DNA of 64,000 nt from NCBI GenBank assembly GCA_020543525.1, contig JAHYIO010000031.1:3286001-3350000 (forward strand), in the 5' to 3' direction. Source of the DNA: Coriolopsis trogii. Its lineage: Eukaryota; Basidiomycota; Agaricomycetes; Polyporales; Polyporaceae. Shown piece after piece: positions 35,365 to 46,105 of the stretch; the first letter of the stretch is position 1, and each line of letters starts with the position of its first letter. A program made the position numbers and the translations under genes. The notes beneath the pieces are model-generated. The model searched no databases. It was not told where the DNA came from and saw nothing but the letters and a program-made list of their open reading frames with translations.

Positions 35365-35653
35365 GACTGGGTCGTGGTCGTGATGAGGTGTTACGTGGAC
35401 AGAACAGAAGGGAAGAGGCTAGTCTTGTAGGCGGGCAGACTGCTAGAAGGAACTGCGGGAGTACGTGGTGGTCGTTGAGAAAGCGGTGAGGACACGTACA
35501 GTCCACGTATCACCCTCTGTTGTCGGCTATTTACCACCTTTCCTTTCCTGGCCCCCTCTGTTCTCACGTGAATCTGCGTATCGACCAAGCGCCGACGTCC
35601 TCTTACGAGCACTAGCTGCGCCTGTCCACCGACATCCCAATCTGCGACGCAGT
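35365..35653. promoter_or_regulatory. Divergent promoter of HAC1-like and RPR2 genes
   Basis: The 289 bp holds five ACGT cores: TTACGTGG (35391), GTACGTGG (35461), ACACGTAC (35492), CCACGTAT (35503) and the palindrome TCACGTGA (about 35574). ACGTG(G) is the core bound by Hac1/XBP1-class bZIP proteins, so autoregulation is plausible but inferred. Confidence 0.5.
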
Positions 35654-36456
35654 ATGGGCAAGAAGAACAAAGACCAAGAGCCCAATCTAAGTAGCGTCGC
35701 AAACAGGGACATTATCCAGCGCATCAACTTTCTGTACCAGGCTAGCACCTACCTCAGCACCATCTCCCAGACACCTTCGCCTGTCGGAGAGTCAAGTATA
35801 TCCAAAGGAAAGGGGAAAAGAAAGAAGAATGTTATCAGGCATCCAAGAAACATGTCAGAGCTCTCCCGCAGCTATGTCGGCTCTATGCGCATTGTCGGCC
35901 AGAAGACGATGGTCAGAATGTAAACTTGTCTACCACGGTCGACCTGCGCCCTTCTCTAATGCTCTCCTAGGGATCCGTCAATCAAGCGCACGCTCTGCAA
36001 GCAGTGCGACACTGTCCTCATACCAGGTACTACAGCCACTGTAAGAGTCAAACGTGCGTTACTGAGCGAGGATACCATACCAGTGCCTGAAGGCTGACTC
36101 GTTTTCCCGTAGCTCTGGACTCTCACGGACACGCTGTCGTATACACTTGTCTGTCTTGCAGAACCACACGCCGTATTCCTGCGCCTCCAGTCCTCGATCC
36201 GGATGCGCCACGGTCTTCCACCGCGGGGCAAGAGCAACGCGACGATTCTTCGGGTGGCGCTACGATCACGCATGACGCGGTGGCACAGGACCGTATGAAC
36301 ATCGACCAACAGCCGCCTGCATCCTCGAGGCCGGTTGGAAGCAAGCAGGGCAATAAGCGTGCGATACAACCCCGCCTTCCTCCGCTTTTCGAGCGAACAG
36401 GCCATGTGGTCTTCCGAGGGACCGAGGTCATAGAAGATCCTCAGGCTGACTCGTGA
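35654..36456 (+). CDS. RPR2: RNase P/MRP subunit RPR2 (Rpp21 family)
   Basis: Exons 35654-35919, 35971-36053 and 36113-36456 give 230 residues. The N-terminal helix pair (RINFLYQASTYL) and the core DPSIKRTLCKQCDTVLIPGT match human Rpp21 (RLNFLYQAA, DPSVKRTLC-GC-LLVPG). Four zinc-binding cysteines are present: C98-x2-C101 (LCKQCDT) and C129-x2-C132 (TCLSCRT). It is a protein subunit of nuclear RNase P, which trims the 5' leader of pre-tRNA, and sits in the RNA-contacting Rpp21/Rpp29 pair. The C-terminal 90 residues are polar and disordered, with no further motif. The start is the ATG directly before a basic stretch (MGKKNKDQ), usual for the family. Both introns are short (51 and 59 nt). Confidence 0.9.
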
Positions 36457-36767
36457 AACGTGGAGAGACAGCCGTGCTTTAATCTGTACTATTCCTCTCG
36501 CAGATGTAGGCTGACCCAATGGCTTCAGGTTGTGAGCCGTGATTTACAATATGTGACCGAGGTCTTGAAGAAACGCACGATGCAGTTCGCATGCCTTCAT
36601 GATCCCCGTTGAAAACGTGCGAACAAACTCTGATCGCGTTTGTATACACTCTCCTCAAGATGTCGATTTTCTCTTTCTTCAGCTTGGTACGTGGACAAGG
36701 CGTGATTGAGCCGCGGAACTTGTTGATCGCGTGTTACATCGACAATGACACTCTGCTTGAGCCCTTT
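36457..36767. other. Intergenic, nothing recognised
   Basis: Spacer between RPR2 (+) and the DUF4246 remnant (-). Confidence 0.4.
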
Positions 36768-37477
36768 CTATTGATGCTCACACAGATTAAACACTATTTC
36801 GAAGGCTTCATCGTTATGCGTCAAACAAAAGTTTGAACGCTCCTCCATGAGTTTCTTTCGGTCCGCTTCCGCCTCCTCGCGCGTAATCGTCCCCTCGAGG
36901 GTATATCCTGCAATCATGTCAAACAGCTCCTTCGGCAACGTGCGTAAGGCCGGTATGCGGTGCATCTCCTCGAGATACCACTCCCTCTGCTGAGGCGGGA
37001 TCGTTCTCGTAGAGTGCACCCCACAGTGTGGTATGGATCTACGAGGAAGAAGCACACAATCTTGCGATGCCCCGGCTTTAACTTGTCTGCCAGCTCAAAC
37101 GGCTCGAGTCTGTGCTGGTGCTCGTTCGGGAACGCGACACATTTGTCTTCCATTGCGACGATGTGCCCGATGTCCTGCACCATCGGATCGCCTCCCGCAA
37201 AGCCGAACACAGCCCTTCAACCCTGGCAGTCGTCGTGCACATACGGCACGTACTCCACCGTCCCGACCTGGGTCCGGAACGCGAGGCGGGACTCGGTGAG
37301 GTTCTCGCATGCGTAGTAGTAGATGCCCGTAGAGACGATCCGCTCGTTGAGCATCCCTTCGACATGCCACACCCCTCCCGGAAACGCGGGTCTCTCGGGC
37401 GTGAGGACGATGTTCGCAAGCTTGACGATCACTTGCCGCTTTGCCCGTCGTGTAACTCGCTGCTGCTTCAGAGCCAA
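36768..37477 (-). pseudogene. Truncated DUF4246 gene remnant
   Basis: On the minus strand the C-terminal third of a DUF4246 protein is readable: VIVKLANIVLTPERPAFPGG, VWHVEGMLNERIVSTGIYYY, then HIVAMEDKCVAFPNEHQHRL, FELADKLKPGHRKIVCFFLVD and PPQQREWYLEEM, ending ITREEAEADRKKLMEERS. Intact members are some 500-650 residues; the N-terminal part is absent and there is no in-frame ATG before the homology. The remnant has an in-frame TGA at about 37217 (between DDCQG and AVFGFAGGD) and a frame change at about 37030 (after FFLVDPYHT). Three independent defects make it a pseudogene. The family has an oxygenase-like double-stranded beta-helix look (conserved WHVEG and QHR), but its biochemistry is unknown. 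The truncation point lies only about 140 bp from the start of the BRCT gene. Confidence 0.75.
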
Positions 37478-37614
37478 GCATCACGTGACTGACGCGAGTC
37501 ACGGTCACGGGCGCGCGGACGCGTTTCTCACACCGTCTTTGTCCGGGAGAGCTGTGAGTGTCTGAGTGACTGAGCCTCTTCCTGACGCGTCTCTCCGTCG
37601 CACCCGTCGCTGGC

Positions 37615-40600
37615 ATGTCTCAGACCGTCTTCGATGGCGTTCTCTACTACATCTCCGAGACGCTCCCTCTTGACAAGCGCAACGAACTCAGCGAGGTCCT
37701 CGACGCTCGCGGAGGCACTCCTGTGTCTGTCTCCAACCCCAACCTCACGCACTTCATCACCTCCTCACTTGCCCTGGAGGACTTTGTCGAGTCCCTCCCA
37801 GAGGGCTCTCCTGCCTACGTCGTCACCCCGCGATGGGTCGAACGCTCAGCCATCCTGGGCTCCGCACAAGATCCCGAGTACTACAACCCTGATCCAGCCT
37901 ACCTCTTCTCTGGTGTCACTGCTGCAGCAACAGACCTCTCCCAGTCCGACTGCGAGCTCATGTCCGCTGCAATTACAGCCCTAGGTGGTCAGTGGCGCTC
38001 AGCTTTCACCCGCGACGTCACCCATCTCTTTGCCCTCGCCCCCGGCAGTGCAAAGTACGAGACCGCTATGCACTACCGGGAGGAACTCGGAGTACGTGTC
38101 TTGGTACCCCATTGGTTCGACGATACTGTCCGTCTCGGTATTCGCGAACTCCCGACGCGCAACTACGAGTGGCCCGAACCGCGCGTCTTCCAGCAACGTC
38201 CAGAGGGCAGGTCCACTCAAGAGGACGTGGAGTACGAACCACCAGCGGAGAGGGTGATGTTGTACGAGACCGCCTCTCTCTCGAACGACGAGCAGAAGCA
38301 GGTCAAGCCCGCGTCGCGCAACGTCTGGAAGGGCAAGTCTCTCCTCCTCGGCCTTTCTCTCGATCTGTCGGACAATCAGCGGAAGGCACTTCATGCGGAT
38401 ATCAGGCGGCAGGGTGGAGAAGTCGTTGAGCTCTCGTCGTCCAAGTCCCTTGACGAGGCTGAGCGTATCCGGGAGGAGCTCTCCAAGCTTGACGCTGCAG
38501 ACGTCTTCGTGACCCGATACAGGACAGGGGCAGCGTACGCCAAGGTGAGTCGTGATCGCGCGAGTCCATACGTCCTTTGTACCAATACAGTACAGCATCA
38601 TCAATGTCATCACTCGCTACCGCGCGCGTTTGCTCGTCAGGAGCGTTCTCTACATTCCGTTCGTATAGTGACTGACGACAATTGCAGGCATACCAACAGA
38701 AGAAGACTATCGGGACCCTCGCCTGGCTCTGGTATGTGCGTGCTTCCGGCACGCTCACACGTCCTGCAGATCAACTTCTCCACTACCCTATTCCTGACCG
38801 ACCGGCAGACGGCTTCGGCAAGGAGGTGAGCACTTTTGGCGTGACACTCCACTCATCCTGGACTCACTTGACGACTCTAGATCGTGACTGTCACGAACTA
38901 CACTGGGAAGGACCGCGAATACCTGAAGAAACTCATCACCCTAATGGGTGGCCAGTTTACCGCGTCCATGTCTGCTGAGCAGAACACCATCGTCGTAGCA
39001 GCCTAGTGCGTAGCTTTGTTCGAATCCTCCAAGATATGGCCACTGACGTACACATCGCTCGCGCTCTCGCAGCCTCCACGGGACGAAGACGGACAAGGCG
39101 ACGTCCTGGTCGATCCCGATCGTGAACCACACCTGGGTCGAAGACTGCTTTGTCCAGTGGCGCCGCCTCACCCCCGCGCGCGAGAAGTACATCGTCTTCC
39201 CGCCCGGCGTCGACTTCAGCACCGTCCTCGCCGAGCGCGGCGTCGGCAAGATCACCTGGGAGCCTGGCCAGCTCGAGGAGATGCAGCGCGTGGTCGAGGA
39301 AGCCAGCACCCCCAAGAAGCCGCGCAAGAGCAAGAGCAAGAGCGATGGCGCCAGCGTGAGCCCCAAGAAGGCAGCGGCAGAGGCGGAGAAGGCCAAAGTC
39401 AAAGTGAAGCCGACAAAGAAGGCTGCTGCTCTCCCGGAGTCGGACACGGAGGAAGAGGACGAGGAGGAGAGACAGCCGCCTCCTGCAACGGCGGAGAGCG
39501 CGGGAGAGGTCGAGGACGCGGTCGCGGTGGACGAAGAGGGCGAGTGGAGCGAGGGCGGGCGCATGGATGTCGACGTCGAGATGCCTGCAGCCGCCGCCAT
39601 GGACATCGACGAGCCGGGTCCGTCGACGAAGAAGGGTCCACCGTCGAAGCGAGCGAAGGCTGCCGCGACGGACGCGCCAGCCGCTAAGCGGAAGCTCGTC
39701 CGGCGCTACACGACTCTCAATACGGACGACGAGGGAGAGGAGCCCGTGGCCACCCCCGCTCGAGACGGTGTTACGACCCCATCGCCGAAACGGCCCGCGC
39801 GGACGTATGGCAGCAGCGGGAAGGCGAGGCGAAAGCGGGCGGAGAGGGAGGAGTCGCCGTCGCCCGTGAAGAAGTCTGTGCGCAGGCCTGCCGTGGACGA
39901 GGATGTCGAGATGGCGGACGAGTCGAGCGAGGAGGAGGAACCGCGAGGGAAGACGAACGGGAAGGCACAGGCGAAGGGGTCCGCTCGCACGACGACGAAA
40001 GCCAAGGAACAGCCGACGGAGGGCAAGAAGCTCAAGGTCATCGAGCCGCCAAGCGAGTCGGACTCGGACTCGTCAGATGAGGATCCACGCTCTGTGCTCA
40101 GCGACCTCCTGCAGAATCGCAAAGGCAAGGCGCGCGCTCCGGCGGCGGCGGCGGCCCCGGCGAAGGGCGGGATGGCAAAGACAACACAGCGGCTGGATTC
40201 TGTCGTCGTGCCGACCGTGTCGTCTGTGTACACCTCTCCGACCAAACGAGTTGGGAACACGGATTCGCCGATCAAGGTTGGCCCGCCCAAGAAGGCGAAG
40301 AAATCGGCCGCTGCAGCCACCCCTGTCACCGAACAGTCCGACGCCCCACACGGGAAGAGCAAGAAGGCGAGACCGTCCACGCCGCCTCCGCCAAAGACGA
40401 CGCGCAAGGCTGCAGCGAACGCGAACGCCGAGGCAGGGCCCAGCCGCGCGTCGGCGTCGACGAGCCCCTCGAAGCTGACGCGCACGCCGTCGAAGCGGTC
40501 GGCGGCGACGAAGGCGGCGCAGAAGCTGCACACGGAGATCATGCCCGACATGAACTCGTTCCAGAAGGAGATGAAGAGCGGCACGGTGCGCGCGGCGTAC

Positions 40601-41672
40601 GAGCGCGAGCAGCCCGAGCTGTTGCTGTCGGCGTCGAAGGGCAAGACGCCTGCGGGGCCGAAGGGCAAGAAGAGGCCTTCGATGGGCGAGGCGGAGGTGG
40701 AGGATGAGGAAGAGGAGGACGAGGAGGAAGGCATGCCGGAGAAGAAGAGGCGGAAGACATCCGATGGAGATAAGGGTAGAGGCAAGAAGAAGGGTAGACC
40801 GGCCGCCGACTCTGAGGAACCGGAGGATGTGGCTCCATCGAAGAAGGGCGCAAGCGCGTCTGCTAACGGCGTGGTTACTGCTGAGGCAAAGAACGTCCGT
40901 ATCCTGACTACACAGCTGACCCTAGCGGATGATGTCAAACAGGTGAGCCGTCTCGAGTTCTTGATAATCCACGGAGGAACGTAGTTGATGAATACTGTTC
41001 CCAGGCACTGGTCAAGCTGGGCGCGAAGCACGTCACGAAGCCTTCGGAGTGCACACATCTACTCGTGAGGAGCGTCGTACGGACGGAGAAATTTCTCTGC
41101 GCTATGGCTGTCGCCCCCCACGTACTCAGCGAGAAGTGGGCAATCAGCTCCGTGGCCCAGAAGAAGTTACTGCGTGGGTGTCTCCAGCATCGCCTGTCCG
41201 GATATGCTGATTGTTACCAATTGACATAGCGGAGGCGAAATTCGCGAACAAAGACGAGGAGACGGAGCGCAAGTACAACTTCGTCCTCGCCGAAGCCCTC
41301 GAACGCGCGAAACAGAACAAGGGCAAACTCTTCAAAGGGGTGACATTCTACGTGACACCCAAGGTGCCCGTTGAGAGCAAGCTGTTGAGGAACGTCGTCG
41401 CAGCCAACGGTGGTCAGGTAAGCACCGATGTGATGCGTCCTCGAAGGAATGGTCGCTGAATCCGTGGTCAGTTCCTTACGCAGACGCCTACCGTACGGAT
41501 ACTGGCCGGCCAGAACAATCGGTTTGTGATCTCCTGTCCCGAGGACGTCTCCATCTGGCGGCCGCTTGCGCAGCACCATCGCATCTATACCCAAGAGCTG
41601 ATCCTTACCAGTGCTCTTAAGCAAGAGGTGGACTGGGAGAACGAGGCATTTCAGGTTGCTGGTTCCTTCTGA
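37615..41672 (+). CDS. Multi-BRCT DNA repair scaffold, Rtt107/Brc1-like
   Basis: Seven exons: 37615-38544, 38688-38825, 38881-39005, 39073-40942, 41005-41173, 41230-41417 and 41484-41672, giving 1202 residues. Four BRCT repeats lie in the N-terminal 525 residues (FDGVLYYISETLPLDKR; VTPRWVERS; VLVPHWFDDTVRLG; LAWLWY and HTWVEDCFVQW mark their C-terminal Trp helices). A roughly 450-residue charged linker follows, rich in SPK, SD and KKAR motifs (NLS, phosphosites). Two BRCTs end the protein (RILTTQLTLADDVKQ to ILSEKW-like VLSEKWAISS, and GKLFKGVTFYVTP). The 4+2 layout is that of Rtt107, Brc1 and PTIP, scaffolds that bind phosphorylated H2A and recruit Smc5/6 and nucleases at stalled forks. TDKATSWSIPIVNHTW is typical for the family. 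I cannot exclude another multi-BRCT class. Confidence 0.82.
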
Positions 41673-41739
41673 GCCTGCATGAGTATCATCTTTTGGGCGG
41701 AATTTATCTGGCAGTCTTTTCATGTACACAGTGGCATTG

Positions 41740-44450
41740 GTTCATAGCTGGTCAGTGATTGATCACACATGTATTTGTAGGAGTAGCCAATGGGGACAAT
41801 TAGTGAAGTATGACTAGGAGTCTGGGATAGCTAAGATCAAGAAGAGCCGGGGCTGGGAGTATGCTAACAAGGCTTAGGTGCAATAAACAGAGGGCGTGGA
41901 AACAAGAAATGAATCACTACTACCCAAATGTGAATTCTCATCAGCCTGACTTATGGTACCAAATGAATGAGTACTCACCTGTTCTCATGGATAAACAATC
42001 TTCATCACCTTTGTTGCTCAGTAGAGTCAGCAATTGCAAGGTCTGCTGTGGCCATATGCCCTTCTCCAGGAGCAGGAAGAGAAGCTGCCATGCTCTGGAG
42101 GTGAACTGAAGGCATAGATGACATGTTGTGCTGTTGTTGACTCTTTTGATTGGCAGCTTGAATATCTAAAAGAAATCTTGAGACTAAAATGGTAGTCAAA
42201 CTTGCATAATGGTCAGTTAGATGTAACACAAACTTTGAATAAAAGTCTCTTACAAATCAGTATATTGTGGGATCAAACTGGTTGTCTTTTGGAAATTCAA
42301 GGATGCAATCTGATTAGATTCAAAGTTTAGCTAGGTTAGCTGTTTCAAAGTTGGAAGTTAAGATAACTAACTGAGAGCCAAGTAAGAATGAGATGTGTAA
42401 TATTGAGAATGAACAGTATGCTGTTTTAATATCAGGCACCAAGCATAATCATACAATGCAAATGAACAAACATGAAATAAGTTGCACCTACACTTCAATA
42501 AGCATTGAAAGCACTATATCAGTTATTTTCAGCTCACCATTTCTAAATACTACTTGGGCTATGGATGTTTGCATGTTGGAAGGTGTAAAGAACTGCTGGG
42601 CACTCTTGAAGGTAGCCTTCCATGTAAGTATTATTACAACCAAGTCTTCCATTATGAGTGCTCCTCGAGAGCTCAGAGTTGCTAAGTGTAATATTATCAG
42701 AGATAGACTCTTGATATCAATGATTTTATACAAACCTCTGGTTTGTAGGTTAGTGCATGGTGTGATATCAAGATCCAACTACTCACATATGGATGAATAA
42801 TGGTGGTGGTGTACCTAAATTGAGACATCCTAGATTGGGATCTATCACAAACAAGCTGTAATAGAAGTTTGACTGATGGGGATATCAGCACCAGGTATAA
42901 GACCTGACAGTAGTATTAAGCTCACATAGATGTTGATAATCATAGGAATAATTGATAAAAGAAATATGAAACAAGAAAGAGGCCAGCTCTTGTTGCTTAG
43001 AGCATAGGTTCGTAAACTTGCAAATGCTGTGAACATATTTTAATATGTTTAGACTGTAGATGGAAATAATCACACCTCCCCATATAAGATATTGAGAATT
43101 TCTCAAAACAACATAAACATATTGACTCTGCATGCAGCTAAGAAATATTAGCTCAATTTCTCTAAATACTAGCAAGGTTGAAACTACCTCTGCATAGTAT
43201 ATAAATGGCTGTTACTCTCTAGTCAAGAATCAGTAAGTTTATACCTTGACAGATGTTGAAGGTTCAGGTATAAATATAAACATTCTGATCACCAGACCAA
43301 TATACCGGTTGCAACAAAACAACAGTGTGGCCACTCTGAACTTTTGTCTCCAAAATAGTTCTATTTCTTGCTCTATGGTGATGATGTGTTCATAGATGGA
43401 CATAGCTGCAACTTGTTAGTAACCTTGTAAGAATTACTGATTAGATTTTATACCAGTAATAGTTGACTGAACTAGTGTTTGAGCATAGCTAGTTGTTAAG
43501 ATAATATTCAGTCCATATTATAAAGAATTCTAATATGATAATCTTACTTTAACTGAGCTGTAGCAATCAGTGTTTCAGCAGAATTGAAGGCCATGTTAGT
43601 GCAAAGTATGTGTCTGTATGAGTCACAAAGATATTGAAAGATGGATATATCCTCAGAACTTGGATAGAGGGCTTTATATATGTAGCTGTAGCTTGAATGA
43701 TAGAAAGATCTATCTGATTTGTGCAAGAGTTGTTTGATGTAATCAGGCTGAGGTTAATTATAAATCATGATATATGATATAGTCATGGAGACTGTTGCTG
43801 TTCTAGCATTAATATAGATTACAAATATGTGTATTCAATATATATGCTCATATTATATTATGTTAGTGATGATAAGATCAAAATATGTTACAGATATATG
43901 ATTATACACTATGCTCAGGAGTAAAGAAGTATACTAGTAAGTCACCATCTGAGATGATCTTAGAGTGGTATAGCAATTAGTACAGTGAATATACATTCAT
44001 GGGGGAGTTGATATGCATGTTGGATATTTGGTGCATTGGCTACAGTGTGGTAAGAGTTGGGCAGGAAGAAGCTAGCAGTGATAGACAGATTGCATGATAT
44101 GACTCAGTTTCTATATGATACCTTAGGGTAAGATGCTAACACCTTTTATCAGAATGAGATGTCAGCAGCTCCTTTGCATACTGTTCTACTATATTAATCT
44201 GCAACTTGACTACCAGGCCTCCTAGCAGACTGAGCCATTATCTGAGCTGCTTGATCATGTCAAACTCTCCACTGATTATCACCACTTGGGTATGCCCACA
44301 TGGAGCTGTTGCACAGCTGGCAGATACACATACACAGTACATCAATATGGCAGCATCTACCATACTGAGATACATGTGCATGCGTGCTGTGGAGAATATC
44401 ATCCTCTAGTGGCATGTTCATTGGAACACATGTCAGGTGGAGGCTCAGAT
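41740..44450. other. AT-rich, CpG-depleted island
   Basis: Base composition changes sharply. The 2.7 kb is clearly AT-rich, while neighbours are GC-rich. In 42121-44400 I count only about four CG dinucleotides, against several per 60 bases outside. TG, CA and TA are correspondingly common. This pattern fits long-term cytosine methylation and deamination, or a RIP-like process. It contains a DUF6533-type gene or relic (42005-43594). I saw no terminal repeats or transposase. Confidence 0.7.
42005..43594 (-). pseudogene. DUF6533-type seven-helix membrane protein, probably decaying
   Basis: Pieces of one protein appear in order on the minus strand: MAFNSAETLIATAQL (start at 43594), VAAMSIYEHIITIEQEIELF (about 43425) with FWRQK and CNRYIGLVIR, LIFLSCMQSQYVYVVLRNSQ then YLIWG (about 43150-43080), FASLRTYALSNKSWPL and FLLSIIPMIINIY (about 43030-42925), MEDLVVIILTWKATF (about 42655-42610), VVFRNG, and LTTILVSRFLLDIQAANQ (about 42195-42145), ending at 42005. 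These are the landmarks of DUF6533 proteins, a large Agaricomycete family of multi-pass membrane proteins with unknown role. Splice phases agree for some joins (the exon ending TSVK to LIFLSC) but fail at two others, before VAAMSIYEH and before FASLRTY. That suggests indels, or exons I could not place. The AT bias relative to neighbours supports decay, but a silenced intact gene remains possible. Confidence 0.55.
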
Positions 44451-45138
44451 TGAGACCGGGCAGTTGCAGTCGCAGTCATGCATTGAGACCATCCTGCAGT
44501 TGCAAGAGCCATCCGATATGAGGTGCCCGCTCAGAGTCTATTCGAAAGCAATTGCTGGTAATGTCAACCAGAGACATTTGTGACTGGGCATATTGTGTCG
44601 GACTCCAAGATCTCTCCCTAAGACGTGCGGGTTATGCACAAGGAGCGTTGCCAATCAGAGAGATAGAACAGGAACATGAATGTGAACACTGTCAAGACGA
44701 CAATGTTACCCCGAGCACTGGCACTAGTCACATGCTGGACGTCACTGACCGTAGCCGCACACTAATTCAATTCGCCACGGCCACGGAAAGTTACTGTGTT
44801 CCTGCATTTTGCTACAAGCTGCATCGATGGCCGCGATATATCGACAGAATCATTGCGAACATTGCGGAGGGATCAAATGACCACGTGATCGTGTCTCGCG
44901 TCACCAAACAGCGGGAAGCCGAAACTATGCGGCTCCCACAGATAGAGCATGGGGCAAACGAGCGAAGGATCTTGCTCAATCACGAGGGTTGGCGACCCGA
45001 ATGAGGTCGCAGTAGATAGACCAGAAGCATCCAGAAATAGAACAGAGACAAGGACGACGACTGTTGAATAGATAGTGATACAGGGCTTGGTACGTCTCCA
45101 ACGCAGTTGACTTTCGTATCTTTCCGCAGGCTTCAGTA
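44451..45138. other. Intergenic, nothing recognised
   Basis: Composition returns to normal here. A 150-codon plus-strand frame at 44552-45004 has no domain. The stretch also holds the 3' flank of glyoxalase I. Confidence 0.4.
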
Positions 45139-45899
45139 TCAGGGCTTGAATGAGTTAGGGACGACCTCGATCCAATACCTGTGCTTGTTATCAGAGGAGA
45201 GATGGCGCGAAAGTAGAGAGCAACGAACCCATCAGGATCGAGGATGAAGGCGATGTGCTTCATCTTGCCATCGGTGAGCTTCTTCTGGAATTTGACACCG
45301 AGGGATTCGAAGCGTGCGCAGGCGGCCTCGACGTCGTCGACGGTGATAGCGATATGACCAAAGCCGCGGCCGGGGTCAGAGTTGCCGTTGGCATAGCCGG
45401 CGAAGTTGGGGTCGGACTCTGTGCCATGGTTGTGGGTGAGCTCGAGGATGCCCTCGCGGGTGAAGCGGTTCTCGGGCGTCGTCGGGGTGCCGTGGTCGAA
45501 GGCGAGGAAGTAGAGAGTGAAGGACTCGAACTCGTTCTCTGATAAAATGCGAGTGAGCATGAGTGGAAACAGTAGTCAAAGGATATGGCAAGCGTACTGG
45601 CAACGAGATCCATGCCGAGGATCTCAGTGTAGAATTTGAGGGACGCCTGAGGGTCCTTTACACGAAGCATCGTGTGATTGAACTAAGGGAAGGGGGAAGT
45701 GAGTGCATGTATATTGCGAGAGATCGAGGCAGATGCGTACCTTGAAGCTGGCGGTTTCAGCTGTGCGAGGCATGGCGAGAGGACGGCAAGACGCAAAGGT
45801 GCGAGAGGTGAGAGTAGGAGGATGAGGAGGGCGAGAGCGAGGGAGAGTGCGGACGGCCCGGGGAGGACAGAAAGAGCGCGAAGGGAGGAGACGGAGCAT
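45139..45899 (-). CDS. GLO1: Glyoxalase I (lactoylglutathione lyase), possible mitochondrial form
   Basis: Exons 45741-45899, 45598-45682, 45229-45538 and 45139-45178 give 197 residues from the ATG at 45899, or 155 from the in-frame ATG at 45773 ([10 protein letters not shown]). The metal ligands of the family are visible: His in [10 protein letters not shown], Glu in [10 protein letters not shown], His in [11 protein letters not shown] and Glu in [11 protein letters not shown]. The enzyme isomerises the glutathione hemithioacetal of methylglyoxal to S-lactoylglutathione, detoxifying a glycolytic by-product. The 42-residue extension before the second ATG is rich in Arg, Ser and Pro and lacks acidic residues ([20 protein letters not shown]...), as in mitochondrial presequences. 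Two start sites could thus give mitochondrial and cytosolic enzyme. The second zinc-binding half has the usual spacing. Divergent from the gene at 46106. Confidence 0.9.
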
Positions 45900-46105
45900 G
45901 ACGTTGAGATAGACGCCGCGATGAATGACGCGCTGGACGCGAAACGCGTGACGAGCAAACAGAGCCAAACAGACGCGCTCGCGACCTGTTGAGGAGCGGC
46001 ACGTGGCTGGGCTGCCCAGAGGCTCCCAGTTCCCCTCTGAACGCGAGCGTTATCACGTCTCTCCCTCCGACTCCATCCATCCCCCGCTGCTCGTCGTCAG
46101 ACGCG
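45900..46105. promoter_or_regulatory. Short divergent promoter of GLO1 and the 46106 gene
   Basis: Only 206 bp separates the two outward-pointing ATGs, so the genes must share their core promoter. If GLO1 uses its second ATG, its 5' leader extends into coding-like sequence. Confidence 0.45.

Noticed and set aside
38720..38790. An intron after LAWLW in the BRCT gene (a GTATGTGCG donor is present)
   Set aside because: Reading through gives SGTLTRPADQLLHYPIP, which fits the family, while splicing breaks the frame.
39706..41058. 450-codon antisense frame across the BRCT gene linker
   Set aside because: It is the reverse shadow of the Lys/Asp/Ser-rich linker; Ser/Phe-rich antisense frames are expected there.
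44552..45004. 150-codon plus-strand frame beside the AT-rich island
   Set aside because: No similarity to any family I know, and no promoter or splice support.
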